This document shows positions 1 to 10,929 of a stretch of DNA of 64,000 nt, in pieces (the stretch's first letter is position 1; every line of letters starts with the position of its first letter). Under the pieces are notes generated by a model. It was not told the origin of the DNA. It was given only the letters and a program-made list of their open reading frames with translations, and did no database searches. The stretch is from Rhynchospora pubera (Eukaryota > Streptophyta > Magnoliopsida > Poales > Cyperaceae): positions 202,345,902-202,409,901 of the forward strand of contig CM051459.1 of NCBI GenBank assembly GCA_028095005.1, written 5' to 3'. The translations under genes were made by a program, and so were the position numbers.

Positions 1-805
1 TAGATAGTTAAGTCCAAACTTCTCTAAGAATTTAATATCAATTGTGTTAACTTGAAGGTTTATAATCGAAAGATTAAACCAAGGCTAACTAACGCGAGTT
101 ATAAGTCTTTTCTAACAGCGAAAGCGTAAGAATTCATAGGTTAGAAAGGTATGAACCCGTAGAAACTAGACCACGAAACGAAAGTTGAAGTTTAGTTCTA
201 CTTGATAGATTTGAAGTTAGTTGAATTGAATTCCAGAAACAAAACGAGAGTTTGATCTGCAGCACTTCGACAATAACCCAACTCTATACACAAAGCAGCA
301 TTTAAATCAACTAAGTAATAGTCTCAGCTTGACACCAGCGGGCCGCTGAGTGAACCAGCGAGGTGGTCTATGCCCGCCAAGTAGCCAGCGACCAGTTGAT
401 CTGTCAAGCGACCTGAGTCCACTTTAGCGGGCCGCTACGAAAGCCAGCGGGCCGCTAGGACTGGAATAAACTGAAAGAATTAGCATGCCTTAAGCCCCTA
501 ACTTCTAATTAGCCAATTAATCCATCTTTACTGTACTCTATTTTATTTAATATTTACTTAATTAAGTTGTTAATCTTGACACCAAACTCAACAATCTTGC
601 AAACCTCTAGTTTAGTAGATTAAGTAAAATTGAAACTTAATTATCTAATATCCGTCCTTGTGGTTCGACCCCTAAATACTTAGACGATTATCGTACGCTT
701 GCGATACAAATTTGAGTAAAATAGGGTATAATTCTAAAGCAAGAAAATCACCACTTGCATTAACCGTTTCGTTTTTGAAACGCAACAAAAATCTTTTCAG
801 GCCTA
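1..805. other. Non-coding stretch, probably retroelement-derived
   Basis: I see no supportable gene. The word AGCGGGCCGCT occurs three times (337-347, 426-436, 446-456) with shorter CAGCG fragments between, in an otherwise AT-rich stretch. A 'gtggttcgaccc' phrase near 660 resembles the leader regions of plant LTR retroelements, but I found no LTR pair, primer site or coding domain, so the assignment stays open. Confidence 0.35.
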
Positions 806-813
806 CTCGTTGG

Positions 814-1481
814 TAGGGGTGCATAACGTGGAAAACGACCACGAAAGTGGTTATTTTCGTTAACCGTTGTATTGATGCACGAAATTTTTATACTTATTGC
901 GTTGATTGTTGCATCCGTTTAACACATGTTGCGTTGATTGTTCCGTTGATAGGAACGATCAAAACGGTTATAACCGTCTTTGACTACCTAACTGTTTTTC
1001 ATTTTATTAAGATGTAAGAAAATAAACTATTCTGCATTTTGTATGAAACAGAGATAGAGAAATGACAGGTTAGGTCACGCGGGAAAGGGGGAGGAGGCAC
1101 TATAATCACCTCTTGCTCTCGACGGCGATTGTACTCGGTGGTGCAGAGACGAGAGAGATAGATGTGACTGTGTTCGGCAGAGAAATGACGGAGCGACGCT
1201 GCAGAAATCTAATTTTACTCATTTCTCCCTCGATCTCTCTGCTGAGGTCCTCTGCAATATAATAATAAAACCATAAAAAAAATTTTAGACGAAATGCGCG
1301 AAATAAACGACCACGAAACGTACCAGTTTCACTAATCGTTCCGTTCTGAGACGAAGCAATATTTCTATTTGCGTTGGTTGTTCCGTTTCTTAAACGAAAC
1401 TGAAATCCTTATCCGTTATCGTTCAGTTACGAACGAAACGAAACGAAAGAACGATTGAAACGACTACCGTTTTCAGCCCTA
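814..1481. mobile_element. Non-autonomous hAT-type element, 668 bp
   Basis: The element starts TAGGGGTG and ends CAGCCCTA, imperfect inverted termini. It is flanked by the identical 8-bp direct repeat CTCGTTGG at 806-813 and 1482-1489, the duplication length of the hAT superfamily. The subterminal parts are full of short words such as cgaaacg, aacgacc and cgttccg in both orientations, like the subterminal binding repeats of hAT elements. There is no transposase ORF, so it would need a transposase supplied elsewhere. A related smaller element lies at 33251-33514. Confidence 0.8.
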
Positions 1482-1489
1482 CTCGTTGG

Positions 1490-1825
1490 ACATACTTGGC
1501 CCGTCTAAGCCCACTAATAATAAATAAGAACTTAATAATTGGGTCTTGAAACAATGGCCCAATAACATCCCCTCTATTAATTAAATATAATATTGGGGGC
1601 ACAAGTACTTTTGTACTAAACACCATTTTGCTGTGAGTTTAGGCAAGGCTGTTTATTTATTTAATTGCTTATTAATATGTTTTAGATTTGGTGCACTAGC
1701 TTTGTATTATAGGCCTATATTAGTGTCATGACCTTTTGAGTTATGTCGACCTTGCTTCAGGATGTTATGTCCGAACAAACATGAAAATAATCCTGATCAC
1801 ACGACATATGATATACTTTTATAAC
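1490..1825. other. AT-rich spacer
   Basis: This lies between the hAT element and the copia element. I see no gene, repeat array or RNA gene. It looks like the continuation of the host sequence that both elements entered. Confidence 0.4.
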
Positions 1826-1830
1826 AAATA

Positions 1831-3311
1831 TGTTGTACTAAACGTCTCTAGGCTTGTCGATTACAAAACAATATCATTTGGCATTTAACAATCTTCTTTG
1901 AGTTTTATAGGAAGAAGATACAATTTATGAGGACTTGGATAAAAGCTTTAAGAAAGATCAAGATCAAGTCTTTAGAGAGCTTGTAGGCTAGTTTAGACTA
2001 GGATAGAAGGTATACTTTAGTCCTTGTTTATCCTTGAAATGGTCTAGATAGCGAAAAGCTCAATAAACCAGCAAAATCCTGTTTTCAGTGACCTAGCGTC
2101 GTACAACGCTAGATAGTGACACACAACGCTAGAACAGCTAAATTCATACTTTTGTGAATCAACGTTGCACAACGCTATATAGAGTTAGGCAACGCTGATT
2201 CACAACGTTGTACAACGCTCAGTAGTGTTGTACAACGCTGCAGTTAAAAAACTTGGAAAATTTCCTGAGTACCATCGTGCAACGCCATATAGCGTTGCAC
2301 AACGCCACAAAAATCCCAAGTTAGCTGTCCCATGTAAACAGTCGTTTTTACATGCAAAGTTTCTGTTAACGTTAGCCAACGTCTTTCAGCGTTGGGTAAC
2401 GTTAGCGTTGTGTGACGGTATATAGAGTTGTACAACGCTCTGTTGAATCTGTCAGAATTGTTCTTTTTGTCTCCCTTTAACGTTGTGTAACGCCATTCAG
2501 TGGCAAGCAACGCTCTGACAATTTTCAACGGAATTGTCGGAGCTTTCCTTTGGTTATACACTCCTTCGTTGTGCGACGGAAAATAGCGTTGCACAACGCT
2601 CTGACAGACCAACGGCTATATTAAAGAGCCGTTAGAATTTACAACGGTCATATTCCAGCGTTGTATAACGCTAATCAGCGTTGTACAACGCTGTGGCCTG
2701 TTTTTGCTGGGGAACTGCTCATTTCGAGCCCTATATATATCCACCCCTTGTTCTCTCTCCAACCAACGGGTTAGAGAGCTTCACCTTGCAAAATTAGACC
2801 AGAATTGAGCCTTTGAGCATAGGGATACTTTCCCACTTGAGCTTTTCATAGCTAGACCATCTTGAGAGATTTAGTAGCCTCAAACACCACCGCCCCGACA
2901 TTGTCGCTAGGTGTAGGTTGGAATAGGTTGAGAGCTCTTCTCCTTTGAGGCCGTTGCGCCATTCGAGTTAGGCCGATCCGCCTCGAGTGTCCTTGTGACG
3001 AGGTGATTCGGTTCGAAGTTGTAGTCTCGTTCTTGTTGGAATTGAACGGAGCGCGCCCTTTCGTGGTAGCGGAACTCCCGGAGACGTACGACTAAGGCTA
3101 GCTTCTTCTAGCGGGTCGGAACTCCGTAATCACATCGCGTGTTCAATTTCTCTCTCTCTTTCTCTTTTTATTATCTTGCATCGTGAATTGCTTGTGTGCT
3201 TGCTTGTATTGGGTACCAATTGAATTGTGTTAGGGTACTTTATACCAAACCGGTCCATAACCTTAATCCCTTCCGCTAAATCTTGATTAAGCCGTCCCCT
3301 TAGGGACAACA
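1831..3311 (+). repeat. 5' LTR of the copia element
   Basis: TG...CA-bounded long terminal repeat of 1481 bp. The stretch 2090-2700 is packed with the motif CAACGC and its reverse complement, often as the palindrome GCGTTGTACAACGC. A TATA-like CTATATATAT lies at 2731-2740, followed by a CT-rich stretch, the likely promoter and start region. A (CT)-rich patch is at 3149-3170. Confidence 0.92.
2731..2740 (+). promoter_or_regulatory. TATA box in the 5' LTR
   Basis: CTATATATAT is followed about 15 bp later by a CT-rich start-site-like stretch. The same sequence recurs at 6687-6696 in the 3' LTR. It would drive the genomic RNA of the element. Confidence 0.55.
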
Positions 3312-3314
3312 AAG

Positions 3315-3326
3315 TGGTATCAGAGC
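3315..3326 (+). other. Primer binding site (initiator tRNA-Met)
   Basis: TGGTATCAGAGC lies three bases after the end of the 5' LTR. It is complementary to the 3' end of plant initiator tRNA-Met, the usual primer of copia elements. Confidence 0.9.
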
Positions 3327-3367
3327 GGGAATCTCGATTAAGTTATTCTTAATCTCGGTTTTCGGTC

Positions 3368-5488
3368 ATGGCGGCTCGGTTTGTAGAGAGACCGGATAAA
3401 TTAGGCCAAAATTGTAGAAATTTCTCTTTTTGGAAGAGATGAATGGTGAACTACCTCAATATCTTGGGATATTGGCATGTGGTAGAAAATCTGTATACCC
3501 CCGAACTTAAACCAAATTCTACCGATTTGACCAAGAAGTCCCGTGATAACCAAAGGGACAATGATTGTGCGGTTAATGCCATATTAGCTTCGGTCCATGA
3601 ATCAATTGGTATGACCCTTTGTAGATATGATTTAGCACATGATATGTGGATGGCTCTCCTCACCCGTTATGAGAGAAATTCTCAAATTAGACACTCTAGA
3701 TTGTATGAGTTGTATTCTCAATTTGAGAATTTCCACATAAAGGATGGTGAATCCATTGAGGATATGTACACTCGTCTTGTACAACTCCAAAATGAATTCA
3801 CCGAAGGAGGTGAGCCCCTAACAAATGGCAAGATTGTAGGGAAGATGTTGCGAGCTATGAGTAGAAGGCACGAATGGGATGCTCACATCACGTCGCTTGA
3901 GACCATTATCCGGATGGACCATGAGTACACCCCGGAGCAAATGTACACCGAGCTTCGATGTGTTGAGGAGAAGCTCAAGCAACTCGCCAAACTAGAGCAT
4001 CCTCCAAGAACCTTAGCCATGACCTCCACAAGCAATCCCGCCTCCACATCATCATCTTGATCCTCTCATCGCCGATACCCACATCAAACACCATTAAACC
4101 TCTACGAGCTTGATGAGACAAAGCAAGAGGTGGTGATTGAGAAGATGTTTCGTGGGTTGCTCAAGCATGAGAAAAAGTTCAACAATGAGAGATTAGCCAA
4201 TGATGAACGGGAGTTGTGCTTTGTGTGCAACAAAGAAGGGCATTCCATGCACAAGTGTCACAAGCTTTTCCCTCAAGTGCAAACCGACAAGCCAAAGCCT
4301 AAGCACAAGAAGGAAAAGAAGAAGGCTCAAGCCATGCATGCCTTGTGGGATGTTGAATCTGAAACAAGCTCATCCGATTCGGATTCTCATGAGGTGTATG
4401 CTTTGGTGGCAAATGTGGAAGAGGTGGTATTCTCAACGGATGATGTGGAAGATGACTTCGTGAAGGACATCCTCAATGAGTTCAATCAAGGGACAAGATT
4501 TGTCCATCCGCTCCTTCAAGCGCGTAAGGCAACACCACCTCCATCTCCACCAACTTCACCAAAGTCGAGCTCTCCTAAGGTATATCTTCCTCTCAATGAA
4601 TCTCTTAGTAGTAGTGATAGTGAGAGTGATGATGAACCAACTTGTTCAACCAAATGCGTTGATTGTGATAGGTTGAATTCTATTCTTGATGCTACCCATG
4701 ATGCCTTGGTTAGGAAAGCCGATACCATAGAAACCTTAAAAACCAAGGTAGATGAGCTTACTTCTAAGATGGGTGAGTATGAGGCTAAAATAAAGGAGCT
4801 TGAAAAACAACTTGAAAAATCGGTTTTAGCCCAAGTTCCTAAAACGGATTTGAAAAATCTTTTCAAAGGTCAAAAGCCTCATGACAAGTCCGGTCTTGGT
4901 TACCAAAAGCCTTATCAAACCAAGAAAAGGAACTTGTCACACAATAATGGAAAACAAGTTGCACAAACCACACAATTTCAAAAACCTAGGAATTCTTGTG
5001 GTCATGCACATATGTACCAACGGAAACATAGAAACACTAGAGTGCAAAACGAAAAGAATTTGCAAAATCAAGAAAAGAAGGTTTTTGTTCCAAAGGCGTC
5101 CAATAAAATTTATTTTAGAGGACCCGATGGATGGTTTTATGAATTTAAAGAGCAACACTCTTCTCAAAACCACAAAGCTCAATCCAATGGGCATAAAAAG
5201 AATGTTTCCCAACATTTCCAAAAGGATCGCAAAAAGAATTTTAATGTCTCATCCAATGATCCTAAGAAGAAGGCCGAATACCTTAGAGCCCATTACTATA
5301 CTCATTTTGTCAAGGGTTCTACCATGCCCAAGCCAACCAATGCATATTGCAACTATTGTTGTCAAAATGGTCATATCTCGTTGGAATGCAAACTTAGGAA
5401 ACCAAATGGTGAGTCCAAAGGTAAGTGGGTTCCAAAAGCTTGTACCTCAAGTGGTACAACTAGTGGTATGGTAACTAATGTGGCCTAA
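3368..5488 (+). pseudogene. gag polyprotein of the copia element, two in-frame stops
   Basis: Structural (capsid/nucleocapsid) protein of the retrotransposon. One frame runs from ATG 3368 to the stop at 5486-5488, about 706 codons, interrupted by TGA at 3440-3442 and TGA at 4058-4060, with no frameshift. The first third is a UBN2/Retrotran_gag_2-type domain (region 3443-4030, with YDLAHDMW and DMYTRL). A CX2CX4HX4C zinc knuckle (CFVCNKEGHSMHKC) lies near 4220-4262, then an acidic/serine-rich hinge, a predicted coiled coil near 4710-4830, a basic tail, and a second knuckle (CNYCCQNGHISLEC) near 5347-5390. Two knuckles are unusual; one is typical of copia gag. Both stops could arise from CGA by C-to-T change. 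The copy cannot make full-length Gag without readthrough. Confidence 0.82.
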
Positions 5489-5526
5489 ATACCAAGTTAA
5501 CCCCCGGTCTTATAAGCCAAATTTTT

Positions 5527-5786
5527 AGGGGGAGCCTCTTTATTTCTATCTTATTTTTTTTAGAGGTTAAATTTGGTCACACTACTTTGTGTAGTGCTCT
5601 AAATTGGTTCTCCAATTCCTTTTCTCCAAAATTAAGGGGGAGCCATAAATTTAGGGGGAGCTTGCTACAATTTTCACTTTTTGTCGATTTACAAAAAGGG
5701 GGAGAATTGTAGTAAAGCTTGTGAAATGCCAAAATTTAATCGCTTTACTAATGATATTGTTTTGCAAATCGTCAAAAGGGGGAGAT
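5527..5786 (+). other. 3' non-coding region with repeated polypurine-tract motifs
   Basis: Five AGGGGGAG-type purine boxes occur at about 5527, 5635, 5653, 5697 and 5777; the last abuts the 3' LTR and is the functional PPT position. An inverted CACTAC...GTAGTG hairpin lies between the first and second box. Multiple PPT-like copies are reported for Sirevirus-type copia elements. Confidence 0.7.
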
Positions 5787-7267
5787 TGTTGTACTAAACG
5801 TCTCTAGGTTTGTCGATTACAAAACAATATCATTTGGCATTTAACAATCTTCTTTGAGTTTTATAGGAAGAAGATACAATTTATGAGGACTTGGATAAAA
5901 GCTTTAAGAAAGATCAAGATCAAGTCTTTAGAGAGCTTGTAGGCTAGTTTAGACTAGGATAGAAGGTATACTTTAGTCCTTGTTTATCCTTGAAATGGTC
6001 TAGATAGCGAAAAGCTCAATAAACCAGCAAAATCCTGTTTTCAGTGACCTAGCGTCGTACAACGCTAGATAGTGGCACACAACGCTAGAACAGCTAAATT
6101 CATACTTTTGTGAATCAACGTTGCACAACGCTATATAGGGTTAGGCAACGCTGATTCACAACGTTGTACAACGCTCAGTAGTGTTGTACAACGCTGCAGT
6201 TAAAAAACTTGGAAAATTTCCTGAGTACCATCGTGCAACGCCATATAGCGTTGCACAACGCCACAAAAATTCCAAGTTAGCTGTCCCATGTAAACAGTCG
6301 TTTTTACATGCAAAGTTTCTGTTAACGTTAGCCAACGTCTTTCAGCGTTGGGTAACGTTAGCGTTGTGTGACGGTATATAGAGTTGTACAACGCTCTGTT
6401 GAATCTGTCAGAATTGTTCCTTTTGTCTCCCTTTAACGTTGTGTAACGCCATTCAGTGGCAAGCAACGCTCTGACAATTTCCAACGGAATTGTCGGAGCT
6501 TTCCTTTGGTTATACACTCCTTCGTTGTGCGACGGCAAATAGCGTTGCACAACGCTCTGACAGACCAACGGCTATATTAAAGAGCCGTTAGAATTTACAA
6601 CGGTCATATTCCAGCGTTGTATAACGCTAATCAGCGTTGTACAACGCTGTGGCCTGTTTTTGCTGGGGAACTGCTCATTTCGAGCCCTATATATATCCAC
6701 CCCTTGTTCTCTCTCCAACCAACGGGTTAGAGAGCTTCACCTTGCAAAATTAGACCAGAATTGAGCCTTTGAGCATAGGGATACTCTCCCACTTGAGCTT
6801 TTCATAGCTAGACCATCTTGAGAGATTTAGTAGCCTCAAACACCACCGCCCCGACATTGTCGCTAGGTGTAGGTTGGAATAGGTTGAGAGCTCTTCTCCT
6901 TTGAGGCCGTTGTGCCATTCGAGTTAGGCCGATCCGCCTCGAGTGTCCTTGTGACGAGGTGATTCGGTTCGAAGTTGTAGTCTCGTTCTTGTAGGAATTG
7001 AACGGAGCGCGCCCTTTCATGGTAGCGGAATTCCCGGAGATGTACGACTAAGGCTAGCTTCTTCTAGCGGGTCGAAACTCCGTAATCACATCGCGTGTTC
7101 AATTTCTCTCTCTCTTTCTCTTTTTATTATCTTGCATCGTGAATTGCTTGTGTGCTTGCTTGTATTGGGTACCAATTGAATTGTGTTAGGGTAGTTCATA
7201 CCAAACCGGTCCATAACCTTAATCGTTTCCGCTAAACCTTGATTAAGCCGCCCCCTTAGGGACAACA
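5787..7267 (+). repeat. 3' LTR of the copia element
   Basis: Direct copy of 1831-3311 with about 20 substitutions counted by eye and no length change. It is followed directly by the target duplication AAATA (7268-7272). Confidence 0.92.
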
Positions 7268-7272
7268 AAATA

Positions 7273-7739
7273 TATAAGTAAAAACTGAAAATTTCACTTT
7301 CAGTTTTTCTTGAAAACAGTAGTCCAAAATCAGACTAGTTACTAGTTTCTATCAAGAAAGTAAATTACCCAAGTTAACGTTCAACTTTTACATCAAATCA
7401 TAATAAAAACTAATCAAGTACTATAACCCTACGACAAGCCAAAGATACACAGAGCTCTCTATCTTAGCATAAGAAATGGAAAATGAAATAAAACAGATCC
7501 ATCATTGACGTTAAAACAACTTGACAAAGTAAACTCTCGAGTCTCCACAATTACCTCTTTTTAACTCTATTACTGTCTCTATTTTCATGTGCTCTTCTCT
7601 TAATGCTTAAACCCTGACATTCTTGTTTCTGAGTTTTTGATAAACTTGTAAGACCCTCTAATCTTATTCCAACCTTCACTCCTCTCCTCGTCTTTGGCCT
7701 GTATTCAGTTGCAGCAACTCACTCAAGCCCTCTCTTTAC
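7273..7739. other. Intergenic, no gene seen
   Basis: AT-rich sequence between the copia element and the LINE remnant. I find no coding region or repeat array. It may be degraded upstream LINE sequence. Confidence 0.35.
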
Positions 7740-8497
7740 TTGATTCACCTCCTCACTCTTCAACTAATTAATACACTCCCTAATCAGTTGCATCTTAAAA
7801 CCTCAACCAATCAGTTCACACCTTCCTATGTTTACAATTTCATCAACCTTCTTCCTAAAGTAAACTCAAACGTATACCAAATTTGGAGCCTCAAAGCACC
7901 GCCACGGGTCCTCACCTTTGTTTCGTTGTTGCTACATAACAAATTGACAACAATAGATAACCTATAGTTAAGAGGACTGACACTGGTTAATAGATAAATA
8001 GATGCTCTCTGTGCCAGTTAACCTGTGAATCTTCTAGCCACCTGGTTAATCACTGCTCCTTCTTGGAAACAAAAACCCATGTTTTCAATGCCCTCTCTCT
8101 CACTTTGCAATCCTCTGCACCGACCCAGTACCTACTGGTAAACAAACACCTCTCAAAAAAACTTGGAGGGATTCTGGCCATCACCTGCTATTTCATCTGG
8201 CGTGAGCGTTGTAAAAGAATATTCAGGGATCGCTTAAGCATGGTTCAAAAAATCGGCCGATTCCGAGTCAAATCGGGTGATTCGGATCGGAATCGACGGA
8301 GGGCGATCCGATTTTAGGCGGTTTGGAACGGAATCAGGTTGAATTAACAAAAACCACCATTAATGGTGGTGTTCATGAATGGACAGAGGAGAAGGGGTGT
8401 GCGGAAGGCCGCCTGAGGTGGGTAGGGGCGAGAGAGATGCTTGGGAGGCCGGTAGAACCAGTTTGGAGGAGGGTGGCGCACCTAGGTCTAGTGGTTC

Positions 8498-8678
8498 GGA
8501 CCAATATCCTCTGGAGAGCTGTTCACTCTGGACATCTCATCAGGATCGTCCGATCTAATCTCAACGGTTAATTTTTTTCGGGCCTTACAATCCGGGAAAA
8601 AATAGGGGCCATCCGATTTAGATCTGACGGTCAGGATGAGATGTCCACTCTGGACATCTCTCCAGAGGATTTCGTTTC
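8498..8678. mobile_element. 181-bp MITE nested in the hAT-like element
   Basis: Flanked by the direct repeat CTAGTGGTTC (8488-8497 and 8679-8688). The ends form an inverted repeat around ATCCTCTGGAGAG / CTCTCCAGAGGAT, and the sequence folds into a long hairpin (gagatgtccactctggacat core). A duplication of 9-10 bp points to the Mutator superfamily. Confidence 0.65.
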
Positions 8679-8782
8679 CTAGTGGTTCCGGTTCTTTTTT
8701 TGTTTCCACTGCTGACTATAGAAATGAGTAGGGAAATTTAAGGATGGAGAAGAAAGGTCTAAACTGGACCAGTCCAGTTAGG

Positions 8783-8801
8783 TATATATATATATATATA
8801 T
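8783..8801. repeat. (TA)n microsatellite
   Basis: Uninterrupted TA dinucleotides followed by a T-run, inside the hAT-like element. Confidence 0.8.
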
Positions 8802-9558
8802 TTTTTTTATAATTTAGACGGTTTTAGATATTTCTGAAATGAAAAAATAATAATTAAAACAAAAACATTCTAACCAAAGGCATTTAAATTATAAGGCACT
8901 TAAATTATAAGTTTTTTATTCTATGTTAGTAATTGAGATAATAAGGTGTATTAATAAATATTTATTTATAAATGTTTTTACAAAAATATTTCATTAATCA
9001 TAAATTTTATTTTAATTATTTTCAAAATTTCGATTTTATGAAAATTTTAACGTATTACACTGGCTTCCATAATTATAAAATTGTTATATATTAATTGATT
9101 TTATAGTTCCAATCTTTGACCTTTAGCTCATATTTGAAAAAAATTAATTTCCGTATTTTTTAAATTTTTTTCTAAATTTTAAATGCATAAAATTTGATTT
9201 TCATGAAAATTCGATTCTCCGAGCCGATTTTTTCCGATTCATCCGATTCGACTCCTCGGACCAACAATCCGATTCCGATTCCGATTCCTATTTCCAGAAC
9301 CATGCGCTTAAGTTCTCCCCCCTCCACTGCCCGTCATATTCTGGAAGAATGGCGCTTTTAATTTAAACTCGGATTAGCTTTTTGGTTTTTTTCTTAATTG
9401 CTGTTGCCAGCTTTGTTACATAAAAAGCTTTTTTTTTTTTACGAGTTCCCAGCTTGGGAACTGAACTTTTTCTTTTTTGTTTGCTTTTGAAACCTCTTTA
9501 TTTTCAATGAAAAGATTATGGGCCTGACCCATACTTTTACTTCAAAAAAAATAAAAAA

Positions 9559-10189
9559 TCTCAAGTCTCAATCCTACTGTACAGATGTCTCCAGTCGAAG
9601 GTACCAGGCATAAGCGGTAACCAGTAAGAAATATTATAAGCCAGAAATAATAACAACAAATTGTGTGTCAGTGAACTATTATGCTGCGCTGTGCTCTGTT
9701 GCATACCATTATTTTCTTAAATAATCACCTCCAGATTGGCAGCGGTGGATCAAACTAATTATTTCGGATTAACTCCAACGGATTCCACATTCAAAAACTG
9801 ATCTCCATCCTCCTCCGTTTTGTACTTCCGACTTTCTCAGCATATACCAACCACATTCTCTGTTTATAGATATTCTGTCAATTTTATTGTTATTGATTAA
9901 AGATTAAAAAGTTTCACAATTTTACTGGTGATGTAGAAAGAAATGGAAATTTCCTACAGTCCTTCATATTTATGAAATAATGACATGTGTGCTAACATCA
10001 TTATTGCAATATAATTGTTTAAAAGCAACACCAATAATCACACTTCACTTATCAACGCCAATTTATTGGATTGACAAATGCTAGGTATGAATCAGTCAAA
10101 TAGTCCGACTGGGCCTACATTTATCTGACCATAACAGAATAGAATTGTCAACGCCTAATTTGAGATGAGAAACTAGTCCAAAGTTTTAG
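9559..10189. other. Intergenic, no gene seen
   Basis: AT-rich sequence with no coding region, tandem array or clear element ends. Confidence 0.4.
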
Positions 10190-10480
10190 GCCTGCAAAAT
10201 GAAAAAAAAATTACGTAATTCCGTTTGTTTCGTCTCCTACGGAACGATTTGCGAAAGAAAATATGATTTCGTCTGGTATAGTGAAACGATCAACGAAACA
10301 ACAAATAGTTTCGTCACAGTGTAATTTACGTAAATTTTGACCGTTTCGCACCTTTTCAGCCCAACGAAACGATTAACGAACAGAAATCAATTTCGTCGCC
10401 GAAACGAAACGGTTGACGAAACACCCCTGTTTCGCCACCGTTATCTACATCAGACAGGTCTACAAAGTTTCAAACCTTAT
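10190..10480. mobile_element. hAT-like remnant rich in GAAACG words
   Basis: Many copies of cgaaac/gtttcg in both orientations, and a 'ttttcagccca' phrase near 10352, resemble the subterminal zone of the elements at 814 and 33251. I could not define both termini or a target duplication. Confidence 0.4.
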
Positions 10481-10484
10481 CGGG

Positions 10485-10550
10485 GCCGTTTAATTGGATG
10501 GAAGTTGGAATTTGAAGAATTTGGAGAATTTCCTATTCCTAGGCACAAAA
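10485..10550. mobile_element. Fragment of the CGTTTGGAT MITE family
   Basis: It begins GGGGCCGTTTAATTGGA and continues with sequence very close to the reversed right end of the MITE at 61534-61701, including the closing 'attcctagg'. Only one end is present. Confidence 0.5.
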
Positions 10551-10762
10551 TGTATAATGATGAGCAAATAACTGGAAAACACAAAAAGTCTTTTCTGATC
10601 GTGCACTGTTGCTCCTGGGTCTTCAAAATTGCTATCTATGTTTTCTTAACTTGTCGCCTCTACCAATTGTCCCATATTCCATCCTCTCCACAAATCATCA
10701 CTTGACATTATTCCTACTGGTGCCTCTGGCGCCTGCATCTGAATTGGTACTTCATTCCAATC

Positions 10763-10918
10763 TGGTGCGTTTGGATAGGTGTGGGAAGAAGGAAAGAAGG
10801 GAAGAAGTGGGAAGAAGTATTGGGAAGTGTGTAATTTTGTGAAGAGTTTGAATTGTTTATAATTTTTTTTCTTCTTCTTCCTTCTTCTTCTTCTTTCTTC
10901 CAATGATCCAAACGCACA
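10763..10918. mobile_element. MITE of the CGTTTGGAT family, about 156 bp
   Basis: Inverted ends GTGCGTTTGGAT / ATCCAAACGCAC enclose a purine-rich half and a pyrimidine-rich half. It shares the interior word 'gaagagtttg' with copies at 24983-25121, 26050-26238 and 61534-61701. There is no coding capacity. Confidence 0.65.
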
Positions 10919-10929
10919 CTAGGTGTTGT

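Larger units (their letters stand above)
1831..7267 (+). mobile_element. Complete gag-only Ty1-copia LTR retrotransposon
   Basis: Two direct LTRs of 1481 bp (1831-3311 and 5787-7267, constant offset 3956 bp) begin TGTTGTAC and end GACAACA. The 5-bp target duplication AAATA flanks the element at 1826-1830 and 7268-7272. A tRNA-Met primer site follows the 5' LTR and a purine-rich AAAAGGGGGAGA tract precedes the 3' LTR. Between the LTRs only a gag reading frame is present; protease, integrase, reverse transcriptase and RNase H are all missing. By eye the LTRs differ at about 20 positions, so insertion was recent. It is non-autonomous and would depend on a relative with pol. Repeated PPT-like motifs suggest the Sirevirus branch (inference). 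Confidence 0.9.
8239..9304. mobile_element. hAT-like element, 1066 bp, inserted in the LINE remnant
   Basis: Inverted termini CATGGTTC / GAACCATG are flanked by the exact 8-bp direct repeat CGCTTAAG (8231-8238 and 9305-9312). Subterminal stretches repeat 'gattccgattccga' words in both orientations, as in other hAT ends. There is no transposase. The terminal bases differ from the common CAGGG hAT ends, so the superfamily rests on the 8-bp duplication. It carries a nested MITE at 8498-8678. Confidence 0.7.
7740..9558 (+). mobile_element. LINE (L1-type) 3' remnant, split by a DNA transposon
   Basis: The reading frame near 7860-7967 contains IWSLKAPPRVLTFVSLLLHN and a following KLTTIDNL, the pattern of the zinc-binding domain after plant LINE reverse transcriptases (zf-RVT). 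Near 8180-8230 a W..R...IF pattern (FIWRERCKRIF) matches the next conserved block. After the inserted hAT-like element (8239-9304) the LINE 3' UTR resumes and ends in an A-rich tail at 9544-9558. Frames are broken and the reverse transcriptase core is absent, so this is a dead 5'-truncated copy. Confidence 0.6.

Noticed and set aside
2244..2612. 122-codon antisense frame in both LTRs (also 6200-6568)
   Set aside because: It crosses the CAACGC palindromes; repetition in both LTRs is due to LTR identity, and it has no recognisable domain.
4516..4866. Antisense 116-codon frame in gag
   Set aside because: Shadow of the gag frame; serine-rich through complement of the acidic hinge.
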